Notes: generated from the sequence alone by a model not told the origin. A stretch of 12,344 nt of DNA from an uncultured Erysipelotrichaceae bacterium (GCA_937900565.1 CALCFG010000103.1:1-12344); one strand, 5' to 3'. Counted from the first letter of the stretch, positions 1-7,552 are shown. A program made the numbers and translations.

Positions 1-1570
1 ATTTCTTTTTAATTAAAGTTAAAGAGTATATTTCGTCAGATTCCTCTTTATTACGTGTTTCAGCATCTTCTTTACGTTTGTCATCTGCCGCCTTATTTGC
101 TTCAGCATCTTTTACCATACGTTCGATTTCTTCATCACTTAATCCAGAAGAGTTTTGAATTGTTATGGATTGTTTTTTATTTGTTCCTTTATCAACAGCA
201 GATACATTAACAATACCATTAACATCAATATCAAATGTTACTTCGATTTGTGGAACACCACGTCTTGCCGGTGCAATACCGCTTAATTGGAAGTTACCCA
301 ATGTTTTGTTATCAGCAGCCATTGGACGTTCACCTTGCAATACATGAATATCTACAGCTGGTTGGTTATCGGCAGCAGTTGAGAAAATTTGACTCTTACT
401 TGTTGGAATGGTTGTATTTCTAGGAATTAATACTGTCATTACACCACCCATAGTCTCAATACCTAAACTTAATGGTGTAACATCCAATAATAAGACATCC
501 TTAACATCACCAGCAATGACGCCACCTTGGATTGCAGCACCCATTGCCACAACTTCATCTGGGTTGACACCTTTATTTGGTTCTTTACCCATTTCATTTT
601 TTACTAATTCTTGCACTGCAGGAATACGCGTTGAACCACCAACCAATAAAACTTGATCGATATCATTAACAGATAAGTGAGCGTCACTTAATGCTTGACG
701 CATAGGATGTAAACAACGTTCAACTAAGTTACGTGTTAGTGAATTGAATTGAGCACGTGTTAATTTCATTTCTAAGTGCAATGGACCAGCTTCACCCATT
801 GAGATAAATGGTAATGAAATCGTAGTTTCAACCATACCACTTAAATCTTTTTTCGCTTTTTCAGCGGCTTCCTTCATCCGTTGTAACGCCATTTTATCTT
901 TGGTTAAATCCACACCGTTTTCTTTCTTGAATTGTTCAGCCATGTAATCAACCAACGCATTATCGAAATCATCGCCACCTAATTTGTTATCACCCGCAGT
1001 AGCTAACACTTCAAATGTACCATCCGCTAAATCCAAGATGGATACATCAAATGTACCACCACCTAAGTCAAAGACCATGATACGTTGTTCTTTATCTACT
1101 TTATCAATACCAAACGCTAATGCAGCTGCAGTAGGTTCATTGATAATACGTTCAACATTTAAACCAGCAATACGACCAGCATCTTTCGTTGCTTGACGTT
1201 GTGCGTCATTAAAGTAAGCTGGGACAGTAATAACTGCTTTATCTACTTTTTCACCCAAATAACCTTCAGCATATTCTTTTAAATATTGAAGAATCATTGC
1301 ACTGATTTCTTGAGGTGTATATTCTTTTCCATCCAATGTTACTTTTTGATTTGTACCCATTAAACGTTTAATACTGATTATGCTATCAGGATTTGTGATA
1401 ACTTGACGTTTCGCAGCATCACCCACTACTTTTTCGTGATTTTTAAATGCCACAACACTTGGTGTTGTACGGTTACCTTCTGGGTTTGCAATTACTTTTG
1501 CTTCTTTACCTTCCATTACAGCAACGCATGAATTCGTTGTACCTAAGTCAATTCCAATAATTTTACTCAT
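1..1570 (-). CDS. dnaK: DnaK, Hsp70 molecular chaperone (3' end cut by window edge)
   Basis: Cytoplasmic ATP-dependent chaperone that works with DnaJ and GrpE. The frame is open from the ATG at 1568-1570 to the left edge (523 codons; the family has about 600), so only part of the helical lid is missing. Translation starts MSKIIGIDLGTTNSC, the Hsp70 phosphate-1 motif. Further in come an NEPTAAALAFG stretch and FDLGGGTFDVS (phosphate-2 region), then LLVGGSTRIPAVQ, the linker-proximal LLLDVTPLSLGIETMGG and the substrate-binding beta domain. The region after SIKRLMGT is short, lacking the roughly 24-residue insertion of proteobacterial DnaK, which is typical of Gram-positive Hsp70. Its start follows an AAAAGGAG site, and the gap to the grpE stop is 23 nt. 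It is the third gene of the hrcA operon and so expected to be under CIRCE/HrcA control; dnaJ may lie beyond the edge. Confidence 0.97.
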   Translation of the reverse strand, partial: MSKIIGIDLGTTNSCVAVMEGKEAKVIANPEGNRTTPSVVAFKNHEKVVGDAAKRQVITNPDSIISIKRLMGTNQKVTLDGKEYTPQEISAMILQYLKEYAEGYLGEKVDKAVITVPAYFNDAQRQATKDAGRIAGLNVERIINEPTAAALAFGIDKVDKEQRIMVFDLGGGTFDVSILDLADGTFEVLATAGDNKLGGDDFDNALVDYMAEQFKKENGVDLTKDKMALQRMKEAAEKAKKDLSGMVETTISLPFISMGEAGPLHLEMKLTRAQFNSLTRNLVERCLHPMRQALSDAHLSVNDIDQVLLVGGSTRIPAVQELVKNEMGKEPNKGVNPDEVVAMGAAIQGGVIAGDVKDVLLLDVTPLSLGIETMGGVMTVLIPRNTTIPTSKSQIFSTAADNQPAVDIHVLQGERPMAADNKTLGNFQLSGIAPARRGVPQIEVTFDIDVNGIVNVSAVDKGTNKKQSITIQNSSGLSDEEIERMVKDAEANKAADDKRKEDAETRNKEESDEIYSLTLIKKK

Positions 1571-1593
1571 ATTTTTTACTCCTTTTCTAATAA

Positions 1594-2144
1594 TTATTCA
1601 CTAATTTTAACTAAAGCCGCTCTTAACAAACGGTCCTTTAATAAATAACCTTTTTGCAATACGTCAATAACGATATTCGATTCAACACCGTCTTTCTTTT
1701 CCATCATTAATGATTGCTGCGTGTTGGCATCAAATTCTTTATTTAAACAATCTACTTCCGTAACGCCTTCTTTCTCTAAAGCTGCTTTTAATTGATTGTA
1801 AATCATTTCCATTCCTTTTTGAATGGAAGCTGCTTCATCGTTTTCAGCAGGTTTTGCTAACGCACGTTCCAAATTATCCAGTACTGGTAAGATTTCAATA
1901 GCAAATGATTGTATACGGTATTTTTTTTGCATTTCTGCTTCGTTATTTAAACGTTTCTTTAAGTTTTCAGTATCCGCATACGCCCTAGCAACATCATTTT
2001 TTAATTGATTGATTTGTTCTGTTAATGTTGCAACGATAACTTCTGCAGATTCTTCTTTACTTTCAGATTCATTTACTTCAACCGTTTCTTCCGCTTGTTC
2101 TTCAGCTTCAACTGGTTCTATAGTTTCTTGTTTTGTTCGCTCAT
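1594..2144 (-). pseudogene. grpE: GrpE nucleotide exchange factor, apparent frameshift after codon 6
   Basis: GrpE releases ADP from DnaK. From about 2127 down to the stop at 1594 one frame encodes a convincing GrpE. It has an acidic N-terminal tail, a coiled-coil stretch (ATLTEQINQLKNDVARAYAD), the LPVLDNLERAL segment and a C-terminal beta domain ending in LLRAALVKISE. The only good start is the ATG at 2142-2144, five bases after AGGAGG and overlapping the hrcA stop as ATGA. That ATG reads MSEQNKKL then TAG, one frame away. Adding a single A in the AACAAG run near 2127-2132 gives MSEQNKETIEPVE and a normal 183-residue protein. The GrpE frame has no ATG, GTG or TTG until the ATG at 1930-1932, which lacks a ribosome binding site and would drop the coiled coil. 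It is annotated as broken, but a sequencing error is quite possible because dnaK downstream is intact. No classical -1 slippery heptamer is visible at the shift. Confidence 0.85.
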
Positions 2145-3160
2145 TTATTCCTCCTTGATGTTGCGTTAAAATATTCTTCCATTTTTTTGGATATATAATC
2201 CAACATACTCAATACCGACTGATAATTCATTCGACATGGGCCAACGACCATTAACCGCGCTTCGTCATCGTTAATTTTAAACTTACTGGAAGCAATGGCA
2301 ATGTTATCCAACCACATCAACTCATTATTATCGTCTTTTTTTAATACCATTTGGGTACTGTTAGCCATCATTGATAAGCTATTATCATCTTTTAATAATG
2401 TGACAATTTGTTTTAATTCATTGACATCATTAAATTCGGGTTGATACATTAAATTTTCAGTTGCAGTAAAGGAAACATGTTCCTTTTTAAATTTCATAAA
2501 TGCGGAGATAAATGCTTTATACATCATATCTGCTTGAGCAAATTGCTGAATCAATATCGTTTTAATACCTTCCATCTTATCAACTAATTGATCCAATGGC
2601 GTACCCTTAAGCCGCTCGTTTAATAAGTCACAACAACGTTGCAAATCATCCATCACTAAACCATCTTCAAAGTTAAAACTTCGATTCTCTGTATGGCCAA
2701 GATCAGTAATAAATACAACAATCGCACTTGTTTCACTCATTGGAAATAATTTTATATAACTCAAACATTGCGATGAACTATCCGGACCAATAGCACCAGT
2801 TGTTAAATTGGTCATCGATGCCAGTAATCGACAACTTTCATCCATGGCATCTTCAAAATTTAACGTACGATCTGAGAAAATGTCATCCAACATTAATTCC
2901 ATCTTTTCATCTTTGCAATCATCCAATAAATTTTCGCAATAGAAGCGATAACCTTTAGTACTTGGAACACGACCAGAAGAGGTGTGTTGTTTTTCTAAGT
3001 AACCTTCATTTTCCAACACTTGCATATCATTACGAATCGTCGCACTTGAGTAATTCAGATGATATTTATTCATTAATGTTTTACTACCCACAGGTTCAGC
3101 AGTTGCAATGAACTCTTCCACAGTCACCTTAAGAATCTCTATCTGTCGTCTTGTTAACAT
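2141..3160 (-). CDS. hrcA: HrcA, heat-inducible transcription repressor
   Basis: Repressor that binds CIRCE operators and turns off class I heat-shock genes; in known systems its activity depends on GroEL. The protein has 339 residues, the usual size. Residues 1-72 form the winged helix-turn-helix, beginning MLTRRQIEILK, with the recognition region SSATIRNDM at 38-46 and SGRVPSTKGYR at 62-72. The remainder is the GAF-like dimerisation domain. The ATG at 3158-3160 was chosen because it follows AAAGGAGGTGAG at a proper distance and matches the usual HrcA N-terminus. A GTG eight codons upstream (3182-3184) lies inside the operator and has no ribosome binding site. The stop TGA overlaps the grpE ATG, implying translational coupling. 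The gene lies directly behind two CIRCE-like elements, so it represses itself. Confidence 0.96.
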   Translation of the reverse strand: MLTRRQIEILKVTVEEFIATAEPVGSKTLMNKYHLNYSSATIRNDMQVLENEGYLEKQHTSSGRVPSTKGYRFYCENLLDDCKDEKMELMLDDIFSDRTLNFEDAMDESCRLLASMTNLTTGAIGPDSSSQCLSYIKLFPMSETSAIVVFITDLGHTENRSFNFEDGLVMDDLQRCCDLLNERLKGTPLDQLVDKMEGIKTILIQQFAQADMMYKAFISAFMKFKKEHVSFTATENLMYQPEFNDVNELKQIVTLLKDDNSLSMMANSTQMVLKKDDNNELMWLDNIAIASSKFKINDDEARLMVVGPCRMNYQSVLSMLDYISKKMEEYFNATSRRNK

Positions 3161-3173
3161 TTTCTCACCTCCT

Positions 3174-3200
3174 TTAGCACTCACTTTAGGATTCTGCTAA
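3174..3200. promoter_or_regulatory. CIRCE-like operator 2 (one arm degenerate)
   Basis: TTAGCACTC (3174-3182, perfect arm), exactly nine bases, then TTCTGCTAA (3192-3200, six of nine matches). The spacing equals that of CIRCE. It lies just downstream of the -10, overlapping the expected transcription start, and its perfect arm runs into the hrcA ribosome binding site. It is separated from operator 1 by 17 bases. The perfect arm and exact spacing make chance unlikely; binding strength is unknown. Confidence 0.7.
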
Positions 3201-3201
3201 T

Positions 3202-3230
3202 AGTTTACAAACAAAAATTAGCACTGTCAA
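3202..3230 (-). promoter_or_regulatory. Promoter of the hrcA-grpE-dnaK operon
   Basis: On the minus strand a perfect TTGACA (3225-3230) is followed after 17 bases by TAAACT (3202-3207, four of six matches to TATAAT). Transcription should start near 3194-3196. The -35 lies within CIRCE operator 1 and the start lies within the second CIRCE-like element, a classical repressor layout. Confidence 0.85.
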
Positions 3231-3244
3231 GTAGTGAGTGCTAA
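3218..3244. promoter_or_regulatory. CIRCE operator 1 (near perfect)
   Basis: Inverted repeat TTAGCACTG - nine bases - GAGTGCTAA. It matches the CIRCE consensus TTAGCACTC-N9-GAGTGCTAA at 17 of 18 arm positions (last base of the left arm differs). Read on the minus strand it covers the -35 hexamer of the hrcA promoter, so bound HrcA should block RNA polymerase. Confidence 0.96.
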
Positions 3245-3292
3245 TTAATTTTGTGAAAATTTGTGATAATGTTTATAATCCTCTCATAAAAT

Positions 3293-3430
3293 TTAAATAG
3301 TCTTATCTTTGGTCAACAACTGCATAGAAAATAACGTTTTTTTATCTTAATCAATTTTATAAAATACGAGATTTTCTTCAATAATTAAAACTTTATACCC
3401 CTATCTGCGAAGTATCCTCAAGATCCGTTC
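3293..3430 (-). pseudogene. Remnant of a RelE/ParE-type toxin (C-terminal piece)
   Basis: One minus-strand frame reads ERILRILRR, stop, GYKVLIIEENLVFYKID, stop, DKKTLFSMQLL and further to a TAA at 3293-3295. The GY(R/K)VLIV-x-N-LVFY-x-(V/I)D pattern is characteristic of the C-terminal half of RelE/ParE-superfamily toxins, as recalled from the family. The N-terminal two thirds are missing and two in-frame stops remain, so no toxin can be made. It lies just downstream of the antitoxin remnant, the usual antitoxin-toxin order. The family call rests on about 30 residues. Confidence 0.62.
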
Positions 3431-3448
3431 TTAGCAAACTATAATTAC

Positions 3449-3729
3449 TCATTTTTTATCCATGAACATTGCACGTTAATCAGCAAATGTATCTTTCATA
3501 GGAGCAACTCTACCTGCATTAATATCTTCTTCAGCTTCAACAAGAATTTCTAATAATTCTATCCTTGATTTCATGAGATTATAATCATCGTATTCAATGG
3601 AAACTATATCCCTCGTCCATTAACAGCAATAACAACAGTTTCACCGCTTTCTCTGCGTTGATTTCATATTTCACTGTAATGATTTCTCAAATCAGCAGAA
3701 AATATAATTTTTTCTCTTAAAAAGCTCAT
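3449..3729 (-). pseudogene. Remnant of a Phd/YefM-family antitoxin
   Basis: Starting at the ATG at 3727-3729 the frame reads MSFLREKIIFSADLRNHYSE, reaches a TGA at 3664-3666, and continues NQRRESGETVVIAVNGRG. A one-base loss in the GGG near 3610-3612 shifts the frame. It then continues IVSIEYDDYNLMKSRIELLE, EAEEDINAGRVAPMKDTFAD, a TAA (3476-3478) and RAMFMDKK to the TGA at 3449. The pieces align in order with Phd/YefM antitoxins: the S(A)DLRN-EI DNA-binding start, the V-NG-G-IVSIEYDDY core, and the EAE-DI-AG-V toxin-binding tail. Two nonsense codons plus one frameshift show decay rather than a single sequencing error. Similarity is judged by eye. Confidence 0.75.
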
Positions 3730-3742
3730 GCTCGTCTTCTTT

Positions 3743-3771
3743 ATAGTCGTGTTATATCGTTATATGACTAT
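3743..3771. repeat. Inverted repeat upstream of the antitoxin remnant
   Basis: ATAGTC and GACTAT face each other across 17 bases that contain two ATAT steps. It lies 14 bases upstream of the antitoxin start codon. Antitoxins of this family usually bind palindromes in their own promoter, so this may be the old operator. The arms are only six bases, so chance cannot be excluded. Confidence 0.4.
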
Positions 3772-3848
3772 TTAGTGATTGTTGAAATTCGTTAAATTTA
3801 TAAATTTTGCAATTTTATGCACTAAGGATATTAACCCTAAGCAGTTAG

Positions 3849-4022
3849 TTAATGGTTAGATTCATCAATGTGATTTTCACCCATATTAAAAAGTTTTTGA
3901 ATAATAAAGTAAGCACTAACTTTTAATGTATCGGTTAATTCTGGTGTTGTCTCTTCAACGTTAATATCTGGGTAAAACTTAGAAAAATCTTCATTGGGTA
4001 CCATGTAGGTATTATCAATCAT
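3849..4022 (-). CDS. Small ORF, 57 residues, unknown
   Basis: ATG at 4020-4022 to TAA at 3849-3851. It begins MIDNTYMVPNEDFSKFY, has an acidic middle, a hydrophobic stretch VSAYFIIQKLF and a hydrophilic tail. I do not recognise it. No strong ribosome binding site precedes it (only AGGTTAA directly before the ATG). It sits in a decayed stretch between hemW and the toxin-antitoxin remains, so it may be the end of a larger lost gene rather than a working gene. Confidence 0.3.
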   Translation of the reverse strand: MIDNTYMVPNEDFSKFYPDINVEETTPELTDTLKVSAYFIIQKLFNMGENHIDESNH

Positions 4023-4075
4023 TTAACCTATGAGTATTCGTTTATCCACGGCATATTTCTTTTGGAAACATATAC

Positions 4076-4104
4076 TTGCGCTACTTCGTGATGAAGCAAC
4101 GCAA
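4076..4104. other. Hairpin downstream of hemW
   Basis: TTGCG (4076-4080) pairs with CGCAA (4100-4104), and an inner CTTC (4084-4087) pairs with GAAG (4093-4096), with mismatches between. It lies about 25-50 bases past the hemW stop. There is no T-run after it on the minus strand, so it is not a standard intrinsic terminator; it could stabilise the 3' end of the message or be chance. Confidence 0.3.
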
Positions 4105-4128
4105 CACCTCACTCTCAATTAATTATTA

Positions 4129-5247
4129 TTATTCTACAAGTAATATTGCTAATGCATCCAATAAACAATCAAGACCATAATCATTCAGGGATAAAGATTG
4201 ATTATTAAAGGGTAAATAACCTTTATTTTGACATAATTGCAAAGCATTGTATTTACTTTGATAGAAATCATAGCCACACATTGAATTAATTGAAGCAAAA
4301 GATAAAGGTTGTTTTAATCGTAAATTCATCATCAAAAAATCTTCAAATACATCTTGTTTACTTTCATGAATATAACAGCGTTTAAATCCATCATTAGCTA
4401 AATACTGCATTAGACTATTACGATGATCATAGCGGATATGATTACTTTTACCACTTGCACCATAACCAAAACCAACAAAATTATCATAATGCCAATAGGT
4501 TTGATTATGGATTGATTCATAACCAGGCAAGCTATAGTTACTTACTTCATAACGATGATAATTCGCATCTTTTAGTAATTGCGTGGTTAGCTCCATCATT
4601 TGCCCTGCTAAATCATCATCCACTTCCTTAATTCCTTGTTTACCCCAAACACTATTTTCTTCTACAGTTAAACAATAAGCAGATATATGTTTAGGGTTTA
4701 ATGCGATGAGTTGTTGAAGTGTAGTTTGATAATCCTCTAAAGATTGATTGGGTAAGCCATACATAATATCAAAGGAAATATTGGTAAACCCATGGTGTTG
4801 AATCATTTGCATTAAATTATTTAAATCCATGACTTTATTACTACGATTCATTTGATTTAATTGACAGTCATTAAATGATTCAACACCAACGGATAAACGA
4901 TTAATGCCACTAGTTTTCCATAAGTCTAAGTTAAAATCATTTATATCTTCTGGATTAACTTCCATAGTAACTTCCACCGCTTGGTGAAGCCATGGTTTAA
5001 TTAATGTTATTAATTGATTCCATTCACCTTCATTTAAACAAGATGGTGTACCTCCACCAATATAAATTGACTTTAAATACTTAGCTTCTATCTCATAAGC
5101 ATAATAATTGATTTCATTGGCTAATTGGTTTAACCAAGCATTGATTAATGAAGGATTATAGATAGTACGTTTAAAGTCACAAAAGGTACAAATCTTTTGA
5201 CAGAATGGTACATGGATGTAAATGGATGTGGGACTAACTATTGGCAT
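4129..5247 (-). CDS. hemW: HemW, radical SAM haem chaperone (HemN-like)
   Basis: Radical SAM protein of the HemN/HemW family. HemW members bind haem and are thought to deliver it to respiratory enzymes rather than oxidise coproporphyrinogen III. From the ATG at 5245-5247 it has 372 residues, normal for HemW. The [4Fe-4S]/SAM motif CX3CX2C is at Cys16, Cys20 and Cys23. The SAM-binding GGGTPS is at 64-69, SVGVESF at 119-125, a DxMYGLP motif at 160-166 and the HemW-type HNQTYW at 247-252. HemN, by contrast, is longer with its own N-terminal extension. A GTG at 5257-5259 would add four residues. Neither start has a clear ribosome binding site, but the gene overlaps the glpK stop by 14 bases, so coupling is likely. 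It is the last gene of the exoA-glpK-hemW unit. Confidence 0.92.
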   Translation of the reverse strand: MPIVSPTSIYIHVPFCQKICTFCDFKRTIYNPSLINAWLNQLANEINYYAYEIEAKYLKSIYIGGGTPSCLNEGEWNQLITLIKPWLHQAVEVTMEVNPEDINDFNLDLWKTSGINRLSVGVESFNDCQLNQMNRSNKVMDLNNLMQMIQHHGFTNISFDIMYGLPNQSLEDYQTTLQQLIALNPKHISAYCLTVEENSVWGKQGIKEVDDDLAGQMMELTTQLLKDANYHRYEVSNYSLPGYESIHNQTYWHYDNFVGFGYGASGKSNHIRYDHRNSLMQYLANDGFKRCYIHESKQDVFEDFLMMNLRLKQPLSFASINSMCGYDFYQSKYNALQLCQNKGYLPFNNQSLSLNDYGLDCLLDALAILLVE

Positions 5248-6715
5248 ACAAATCCACACAAGCCAATGCTTTCTTCCATTGCTTACGAATATTATTTTTC
5301 TTTATTTCATCCAATTGTGGCATAAATGTTTGATCAATATCTTTTAATTTCGATACATCGTCCAATGATGAAATATAACCATAATGAAATAACACCAAAT
5401 AGGCTACGCCCAATAAAGTCGCTTCAATTTGGGTATAACGAATTAACGTTGCAACCGAAAGGTCAGATTGCATTTGGCATAGTAAATCATTGGCGCTTGC
5501 GCCACCATCGCCCACAATGGAATGAATTGGATGTTTTAAATCATTACGCATGGCAACTAAAACGTCTTCAATACTGTTTGCAATTGCTTGCAATGTAGCG
5601 TAAGTAATATGTGCTTTGTTCGTTTTTCGTGAAATTCCAGCAATCATAGCTTTAGCCTTACCATTCCAATAAGGCGCACCTAAACCCGTAAAGCATGGTA
5701 CTACAACAACGCCTTCACTGTCATTGACACTGCATGCCAATGCTTCACTATCTTTTGCACTATCAATAATATTCAATTCATCACGCAACCATTGAATGGC
5801 AGCGCCCGCAATAAAAACCGATCCTTCCAAGACATAATGGGTTTGATTATTAATGCGCCATGCAATGGAAGATACCATTCCATTACTACTATTAATACAT
5901 TTATCTTTCGTTTGACAAAGCACGAATCCACCCGTGCCATAAGTAACCTTACTATCACCATAAGCAGTACAGCCATCACCTAAGCACGCCGCTTGTTGAT
6001 CACCGAGTACTGCAATAATTGGTATTTGATATTCATCCAATTGGGCAACACCAAAATTATCAATCGATTGGTTTACACGAGGTAATATTTGTTTAGGGAT
6101 ATCAAACAATTCAAGTAATTGATCATCCCAGCAATAAGAATGAATATTAAACAACATTGTTCGAGAAGCATTCGATCCATCACTGGCATGAACTTTTCCT
6201 TGTGTAAATCGATAAATTAAATAAGTATCGACAGTACCAAACAGGCAATTATGATTTGCAAGGGCAATGGATAAGTCAGGGTTCGTATCCAAAAGATAAC
6301 GAATCTTTGATGCACTAAAATACGCATCAATTGTTAATCCTGTTTTTTCCATAACGATATTTTGGTATCCTTTGGCAATCCATTGTTGACAAATATCATC
6401 GCTTTCTTTGGATTGCCAAACGATAGCGTTGGCTAACGGGATACCTAGTGTATCAAATAATAAAGTCGTTTCCCTTTGATTGGTAATGCCTAACCCTAAA
6501 ATATCGTCATTAGAAATATGATTATCCCTTAATACTGATAATATAACCGATTTACTTTTTGTATAAATTTCTTCGCCATCTTGATGAATTCCTGAATTAC
6601 TAGCTGAACTTAACGAAAGTTCTTCTTGTTTAAAATCAATGATATTACCCACTGTATCCACTAATGCGGCACGTACACTGGTTGTTCCACTATCTAAGAC
6701 TAATGCATATTTCAT
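5234..6715 (-). CDS. glpK: Glycerol kinase
   Basis: FGGY-family kinase converting glycerol and ATP to glycerol 3-phosphate. It has 493 residues, close to the usual 495-505. The phosphate-binding start LVLDSGTTS is at 5-13. Glycerol-contacting residues equivalent to E. coli Arg83, Glu84, Trp103, Tyr135, Asp245 and Gln246 are present as Arg81-Glu82 (NQRETT), Trp100, Tyr132, Asp239 and Gln240 (GDQQA). NASRTMLFNI, TYGTGG (258-263), FTGLGAPYW (342-350) and DGGASAND (403-410) follow. The loop before GDQQA is 3-4 residues shorter than in Enterococcus-type enzymes and lacks the histidine that HPr phosphorylates there. Its ATG overlaps the exoA stop (ATGA), and its end overlaps hemW. No glycerol facilitator or GlpO/GlpD gene is next to it. 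Confidence 0.94.
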   Translation of the reverse strand: MKYALVLDSGTTSVRAALVDTVGNIIDFKQEELSLSSASNSGIHQDGEEIYTKSKSVILSVLRDNHISNDDILGLGITNQRETTLLFDTLGIPLANAIVWQSKESDDICQQWIAKGYQNIVMEKTGLTIDAYFSASKIRYLLDTNPDLSIALANHNCLFGTVDTYLIYRFTQGKVHASDGSNASRTMLFNIHSYCWDDQLLELFDIPKQILPRVNQSIDNFGVAQLDEYQIPIIAVLGDQQAACLGDGCTAYGDSKVTYGTGGFVLCQTKDKCINSSNGMVSSIAWRINNQTHYVLEGSVFIAGAAIQWLRDELNIIDSAKDSEALACSVNDSEGVVVVPCFTGLGAPYWNGKAKAMIAGISRKTNKAHITYATLQAIANSIEDVLVAMRNDLKHPIHSIVGDGGASANDLLCQMQSDLSVATLIRYTQIEATLLGVAYLVLFHYGYISSLDDVSKLKDIDQTFMPQLDEIKKNNIRKQWKKALACVDLYANS

Positions 6716-7467
6716 AACGATACCTCGATGCCAATCGGTGCGTGATCACTGCCCAACCAACTCGTTTCAATCCATGCTTGTTGAATTGAATCTTTAATGC
6801 GATTACTAACCAACCAATAATCGATGCGCCACCCAATATTTTTAGCGCGTGAATTAAAGCGATAGCTCCACCACGAATATTCAATGGTATCCGGATGTAA
6901 ATACCGATAAGAATCAATAAAACCATGAGCTAATAATTCTGTAAATCCATTTCTTTCTTCAATGGTATATCCGGCATTGCGTTCATTACTTTTTGGATTC
7001 TTTAAATCCATCGGTTTATGGGCGACATTAAAGTCGCCGCCTATTAGTACTGGTTTAATTAAATCCAATTGATGTAAATAGTTGGTAAATACTCTATCCC
7101 ATTGCACACGATAATTCAAACGTTTTAATTCATTTTGACTATTGGGAACATAGACACAGACTACATAACAATTATCATATTCTAAGGTTATAACTCTTCC
7201 TTCATGATCAAATTCATCTACATTAATGCCATAGCTAATGGACAATGGTTTAACTTTAGTTAACACCATTGTCCCGGAATAACCTTTCTTTTCCGCAGAA
7301 TGCATATAAGCATAATATCCTTCAAAAATGGAAGCATCAATTTGTTCGGATTGTGCTTTGGTTTCCTGAAAGACAATAACATCTGCCCCACTATTCATTA
7401 GTGGGTTAACAATATCTTTGCTTATCGCTGCGCGATAACCATTTAAATTCCAAGAAATTAATTTCAT
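6712..7467 (-). CDS. exoA: Exonuclease III family AP endonuclease
   Basis: Repairs abasic sites by cutting 5' of the lesion and can remove 3' blocking groups. It has 251 residues, as in Gram-positive ExoA. The metal and catalytic residues of the ExoIII fold are in order: WNLNGYRAA with Asn7, FQETK with Glu35, KGYSGTMVL (61-69), YVPNS with Tyr106, NYRVQWD (118-124), GGDFNVAH with Asp145 and Asn147, GWRIDYWLVS (212-221), and SDHAPI with Asp241 and His242. The start follows GGCGGAGAG at a good distance. It is the first gene of a three-gene unit with glpK and hemW, and a terminator lies just upstream. A TATAAT at 7493-7498 on the minus strand may be its -10, but I see no good -35. Confidence 0.95.
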   Translation of the reverse strand: MKLISWNLNGYRAAISKDIVNPLMNSGADVIVFQETKAQSEQIDASIFEGYYAYMHSAEKKGYSGTMVLTKVKPLSISYGINVDEFDHEGRVITLEYDNCYVVCVYVPNSQNELKRLNYRVQWDRVFTNYLHQLDLIKPVLIGGDFNVAHKPMDLKNPKSNERNAGYTIEERNGFTELLAHGFIDSYRYLHPDTIEYSWWSYRFNSRAKNIGWRIDYWLVSNRIKDSIQQAWIETSWLGSDHAPIGIEVSL

Positions 7468-7502
7468 ACTACTCTCCGCCTTATTACATTAAATTATAAC
7501 TT

Positions 7503-7535
7503 AAAAAAAAGAAACGTTGTTTTTAACGCTTCTTT
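7503..7535 (-). terminator. Intrinsic terminator after the repeat lipoprotein gene
   Basis: On the minus strand AAAGAAGCGTT (7525-7535) and AACGTTTCTTT (7508-7518) form an 11-bp stem with one G-U pair and a six-base loop, running into a tract of eight Ts (7503-7510, partly in the stem). It ends lipoprotein transcription and separates it from exoA. Confidence 0.88.
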
Positions 7536-7552
7536 GTTGTTCTTTCAAAAAA

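Noticed and set aside
165..1196. Several plus-strand ORFs of 60-82 residues across the dnaK region
   Set aside because: They are antisense to a strongly conserved dnaK reading frame and have no sensible protein character.
2127..2144. Programmed -1 frameshift site in grpE
   Set aside because: No X-XXY-YYZ slippery heptamer and no obvious downstream structure; a lost A is simpler.
5326..5983. Short ORFs on both strands inside glpK
   Set aside because: They overlap fully conserved glycerol kinase motifs and lack ribosome binding sites.
6690..6926. Minus-strand 78-residue ORF at the exoA/glpK junction
   Set aside because: Out-of-frame overlap with exoA, whose catalytic motifs lie in this stretch.
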